A stretch of 64,000 nt of DNA from Terriglobia bacterium (lineage in GTDB: Bacteria > Acidobacteriota > Terriglobia > Bryobacterales > Bryobacteraceae). Shown one piece after another: positions 60,628 to 64,000 of the stretch. Below the pieces are notes generated by a model. The model did no database searches and was not told the DNA's origin. It worked only from the letters and a program-made list of their open reading frames with translations. Location: assembly GCA_021325235.1 (NCBI GenBank), contig JAJPHN010000015.1:1-64000 (forward strand). The letters are read 5' to 3'. The translations under genes were made by a program, and so were the position numbers. Position 1 is the first letter of the stretch; each line of letters opens with the position of its first letter.

Positions 60628-63243
60628 GTGAACTGGCTAAGGGAAATATTGACGAGGAACCGCTTTAAGGACGAAGCGGCAGAAGAGATTGAACAGCACC
60701 TTCTGGAACGCTCGGAGGCGTTGATGGCTGAAGGCTTGAGCCATGCAGAAGCATACAGTCAGGCCAAGCGGGAATTTGGTAATGTCACTCTCATCAAGGA
60801 GCAGAGCCGGGAGACCTGGGGCTGGCCGACTCTGGAATCCTTAACCGGAGACGCTCGGTTTGCTTTACGCTCTCTCCGCCACAATCCTGGATTCTCGGCG
60901 TTGACAATCCTCATTCTGGCGCTTGGAATCGGTGTGAACGCGGCCATCTTCAGCGTCGTTCATGGTGTGATCCTTCGGCCGCTCAGTTATCGTGATCCGA
61001 GTCGTTTGGTCTCGATCAGTATGACTTGGCCCGATGGTGACAAGTATGGTCAAATTTCCGGGCCTGATTTTCTCGATTTCAACTCGCAGAGCCCTGCTTT
61101 TGAATCCACGGCGGCATACGCCAGCGACGTAATCAGCGTCGTCACGCGCGGACACAGCGAATACAGTGGTGCCTCAGCCGTTTCGGAACACTTTCTGCAG
61201 ACTTTGGGCGTGCAACCTTACGCCGGACGCCCATTCTTAGCGAGCGACTTTGTCGGAAAACCGAGAGTGGCGATGGTGAGTGGTGGTTTTTGGATACGAC
61301 ACTTCGGCGATGTCCCTTTTAGTCCTGGTCAGACTCTGAAAACCGCCGGCGTTCAGCTTGAGATTGTCGGCCTGTTACCCAGTGGTTTCCACTTCCCGGA
61401 GTCGAGCCATACGGAAATCTGGTTCCCGTTCTTTGAGTCGTTGAGAGATGTCAATCGCGGGGCTCACAATTATCAAGCGGTCGGGCGACTGAAGCCGGAC
61501 GTTTCCATCAAACAGGCACAAGCGCAGCTCACGGCGATTGCGGAGCGGTTGCAAAAAGAGCATCCACGTACCAACAAAGGTGCGGGCGTATACGTGACCA
61601 GCCTAACGAACTTCAACGTACGCGACGTCAAGGTCAGCCTCTACATTTTGATCGCAGCCGTTGGTCTGGTCTTGCTGATCGCGTGCGCAAACGTCGCAAA
61701 TCTTTTGCTGGCCCGAGGTAGTGGGCGGCTACGGGAACTCGCTGTCAGATCGGCATTGGGCGCTAATCGAATGAGGATTGTTCGGCAGCTCTTTACCGAG
61801 GCTCTGATCTTGGGAGGCGGTGGCTGCGCATTCGGGGTCCTGTTAGCTGAGGGCATTCTGCCGGCGCTCCTCGCCTTGGCTCCGGGTTATATTCCACGGC
61901 TGAATGAAGTAAAGATCGATCTTACGACGTTGTGGTTCTGCGCGGGATGTGGATTGTTGGCAAGCATTTTATTCGGAATGGCGCCCGCTCTCCAGGGCTG
62001 GCGGGTAGATCCAAATCACGACCTTCGAGCGAACGGCGCGCGCGGCGTCGTTGGAACGGGCCGGCTGCGATATGCATTTGTAACTGCTCAGATCGCTTTC
62101 TCGATGGTGTTACTGGTCTCTGCGGGCCTTCTTCTGCGCAGCTTTTCGGAAACGGTAACCCTGGATCTAGGCTTCAAACCTGGAAGGTTATTGGTAGCGC
62201 ATATTAGCACGCCTTCGGGAGACGCGCGACAAGCAACGGACAAAATTTTCAAGCCGCTGCTTGAACAACTGTCCGAAGACCGGCGTTACCAATCTGTGGC
62301 ACTGGCCCATGGACTGCCAGCTCAGCCGGAGAGTCGCTCGACGGCTGAATACATTGTCGAGGGGCAGACGCTGAATGACATGACCAACAGCGCGCCCCAA
62401 GCCGGTGATAGCGTTGTTTCGGGATCGTACTTTTCCACACTTGGCATTCCACTGCTTGCTGGGCGGGTCTTTTCCGAGCACGATAATGCAAGCTCGAACC
62501 CGGTGGTGATAGTGAATCGAGCTTTCGTTAAGCGATCGTACCCAACCGGAAACCCGATCGGCAGAACGGTTCGTGCTGGGTTTGATCTTCTATCCATGAA
62601 TAAATGGGCCACGATTGTCGGCGTCGTTGCCGATGCTCACATGGATGGTCCGACGCAGACGTCAATACCGGAAATTTACTTCCCGTTCCTTCAACACCCG
62701 CGTCAGGAATTGGATCTGATCGTCCGCGACGATGGACAAAACTCGGTGGAGGACGCGTCGTTCTTGCGTTCAACTATTCGGGGCTTTAATAGTGAGGTTG
62801 CGGTGAAGATTACGACGATGGAAAATCACTTGGACGAAGTGGTCTCGACACCGCGCTTCAGCAGTATCATGACTGCAGCGTTTGCTGGATTGGCGATTTT
62901 GCTGGCCAGCATCGGTATATATGGCGTCATCAGTTATTCCGTTTCGCGGCGAACAGCTGAAATCGGAGTGAGGATGGCCTTGGGTGCGGACCGCTGGGAG
63001 ATTGTGCACATGGTGTTGCGAGAAGCTCTAAGCCTTTGTGGGATTGGGCTCGTCATAGGGTTGGGAGGGGCGGTAATCGCAGCCCGTCTGCTTCAATCGC
63101 AACTGTTTCACGTCTCAGCCGCAGACCCGTCTATTTACATCGCCGTCCTTGTGACGCTTGCAGCAGTCGCTCTCGTAGCCGGTTGTGCTCCGGCGTTGCG
63201 TGCATCTGCTGTAGATCCCTCGGAAGCTCTACGACAAGAATAG
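60628..63243 (+). CDS. MacB/FtsX-like ABC permease with prefix domain, ADOP type
   Basis: 871 residues from GTG 60628 (VNWLREIL, with GAGGTG upstream); GTG 60619 would add three. Residues about 8-65 are the cytoplasmic permease prefix domain (DEAAEEIEQHLLERSEALMA). Then LTILILALGIGVNAAIFSVV begins the first MacB-FtsX unit, with LIAAVGLVLLIACANVANLL and LALAPGYIPRLNEVKIDL, and a second unit ends in LASIGIYGVISYSVSRRTAE IG and GCAPALRASAVDPSEALR. No ATPase is nearby. It forms a unit with the PadR gene, flanked on both sides by S41 fragments. Confidence 0.9.
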   Translation: MNWLREILTRNRFKDEAAEEIEQHLLERSEALMAEGLSHAEAYSQAKREFGNVTLIKEQSRETWGWPTLESLTGDARFALRSLRHNPGFSALTILILALGIGVNAAIFSVVHGVILRPLSYRDPSRLVSISMTWPDGDKYGQISGPDFLDFNSQSPAFESTAAYASDVISVVTRGHSEYSGASAVSEHFLQTLGVQPYAGRPFLASDFVGKPRVAMVSGGFWIRHFGDVPFSPGQTLKTAGVQLEIVGLLPSGFHFPESSHTEIWFPFFESLRDVNRGAHNYQAVGRLKPDVSIKQAQAQLTAIAERLQKEHPRTNKGAGVYVTSLTNFNVRDVKVSLYILIAAVGLVLLIACANVANLLLARGSGRLRELAVRSALGANRMRIVRQLFTEALILGGGGCAFGVLLAEGILPALLALAPGYIPRLNEVKIDLTTLWFCAGCGLLASILFGMAPALQGWRVDPNHDLRANGARGVVGTGRLRYAFVTAQIAFSMVLLVSAGLLLRSFSETVTLDLGFKPGRLLVAHISTPSGDARQATDKIFKPLLEQLSEDRRYQSVALAHGLPAQPESRSTAEYIVEGQTLNDMTNSAPQAGDSVVSGSYFSTLGIPLLAGRVFSEHDNASSNPVVIVNRAFVKRSYPTGNPIGRTVRAGFDLLSMNKWATIVGVVADAHMDGPTQTSIPEIYFPFLQHPRQELDLIVRDDGQNSVEDASFLRSTIRGFNSEVAVKITTMENHLDEVVSTPRFSSIMTAAFAGLAILLASIGIYGVISYSVSRRTAEIGVRMALGADRWEIVHMVLREALSLCGIGLVIGLGGAVIAARLLQSQLFHVSAADPSIYIAVLVTLAAVALVAGCAPALRASAVDPSEALRQE

Positions 63244-63330
63244 GCTGAATCGGGAGTCCCTTTTACAGTGGTTTTGGTAAGTTGCATAAACGTTTAGGCA
63301 AAGGTGATCTTGATGGCTCCTTCCTGTATC

Positions 63331-63774
63331 CGGAAACTGGATCATCTTCCGACAGAGAAACCGAACCCGCTGGCGATTCTAAGCATGGCCCTGAAATTCG
63401 CCGGGCGAGATCCCTCCGTAATTCTTGTCTCAGAAGGTCTGGGCAAACAGAAGTGGCACGGCCGCATTGTGATCCTGACCAATGAGCACACGGTCAGCGC
63501 CGGTGAGATGGTTTGCGCGTTCGCCTGCGAAAACAATCTTGCGAAGATTGTCGGTACCGAAACGGCAGGACGGCTGATTCCCGGCTCCGGCTTCAAGGTC
63601 GGCCACGGACAGATGGTAATCATGCCGAAGGCCGCGTATATCACCTGGGGCGGGCAGAGATTCGAAGGTCGTAGCATTCAGCCGGATGTGTTTGTGCCGT
63701 GGTCGCTGGAAGCATACGCCGCAGGGCGGGATAATCAACTTGAGCGCGCGATGGGAGTGGTAAGTGAAGTCTGA
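63331..63774 (+). pseudogene. Truncated S41 peptidase fragment (copy 3)
   Basis: Matches the S41 gene from codon 280 to the end (CGGAAACTGGATCATC, equivalent to 56049) and stays in frame for 148 codons, keeping the serine motif NEHTVSAGEM and GTETAGRL. The N-terminal, PDZ and His regions are missing. An open frame can start at GTG 63304 (MILMAPSCIRKLDHLPTE), but this joins unrelated sequence, so a functional product is doubtful. Ends VVSEV like copy 2. Confidence 0.8.
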
Positions 63775-63935
63775 GAGTCCTCGTCAAGCTGGATTCGCGC
63801 GGCCGAACCCGGCCTTGAAGAGGCTTGCACAAAGCTGTTGCTGAACGATTTCGTTCTGCAATACAGTTCTGCAATGCGGAAATCGAGGAAAACGCGATTA
63901 ACACTGTCGTTCTTGCACACATCCCTGGTTTGCGC
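63775..63935 (+). repeat. Repeated 3' flank of S41 copy 3, matches 60008-60170
   Basis: Non-coding sequence after the copy 3 stop that aligns over its length with the flank of copy 2, with small insertions and deletions. Within it TTCTGCAAT occurs twice (near 63857 and 63869). Confidence 0.75.
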
Positions 63936-63948
63936 AACCACGATTGAC

Positions 63949-63971
63949 CAAGATCACCCTGATCTTGTTTC
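63949..63971 (+). terminator. Possible intrinsic terminator
   Basis: CAAGATCA, loop CCC, TGATCTTG (63949-63967) is an exact 8-bp stem with a short loop, followed by TTTC. The T-tract is short. It would end transcription coming from the PadR-ADOP side. Confidence 0.45.
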
Positions 63972-64000
63972 GGAAATCTCATGGGCCCGGGGCAGACCAA

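Overview
The window is high-GC bacterial DNA that most likely comes from an Acidobacteriota genome of the Solibacter/Bryobacter type. The inference rests on two large MacB/FtsX-like permeases of the 'acidobacterial duplicated orphan permease' (ADOP) kind, one paired with a PadR regulator, on a PEP-CTERM protein, and on many lineage-style hypothetical proteins. No rRNA, CRISPR array or recognisable insertion sequence was seen. Two tRNA genes are present, Lys(UUU) and Phe(GAA).

Left part (1-36.9 kb) is ordinary chromosome. It starts inside glnA, then pheA, an XRE regulator with an S24-like C-terminus and its own 18-bp palindrome, and a small secreted protein made of five 15-residue repeats followed by two membrane proteins. 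Next come a SprT-like metalloprotein, fabH, a PEP-CTERM protein, a sterol-desaturase-type hydroxylase, an ALDH7-type dehydrogenase divergent from an APC permease, a uronate isomerase/hexuronate transporter pair, two YCII-like proteins, a FucP-type sugar symporter, and a two-component system divergent from a TolC/MFP/RND efflux operon. After these are ybaK, an HMG-CoA lyase/3-oxoacid CoA-transferase/amidohydrolase cluster (acyl-CoA and ketone-body catabolism), a DUF892 protein, a LmbE-type deacetylase, the ergothioneine genes egtB-egtD, and a CCA-adding enzyme.

Middle part (36.9-49.4 kb) is an integrative conjugative element fragment. A tyrosine integrase lies directly beside the 3' end of tRNA-Phe, followed by an excisionase-like protein, two coupled small ORFs, and a full mating-pair-formation operon in the classic order trbB-C-D-E-J-(lipoprotein)-L-F-G-I, all on the minus strand. 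No relaxase, coupling protein or second attachment site is in the window, so the element either continues to the right or is incomplete.

Right part (49.5-64 kb) is accessory DNA: a GntR-slipin-esterase cluster whose promoter core carries a palindrome, then a TPR-CHAT caspase-like protein overlapping an S41 peptidase. Beyond this is a mosaic in which the 3' end of the S41 gene recurs twice more as truncated copies at 59.7 and 63.3 kb. Between these copies sit an ADOP permease plus methyltransferase (minus strand) and a PadR-ADOP pair (plus strand). Copies 2 and 3 also share about 150 bp of downstream sequence, so the PadR-ADOP module lies between direct repeats.

The least explained items are the repeat protein at 3.6 kb, the CHAT/S41 overlap, the S41 fragment mosaic, and the matching C-terminal tails of TrbJ and the neighbouring lipoprotein.
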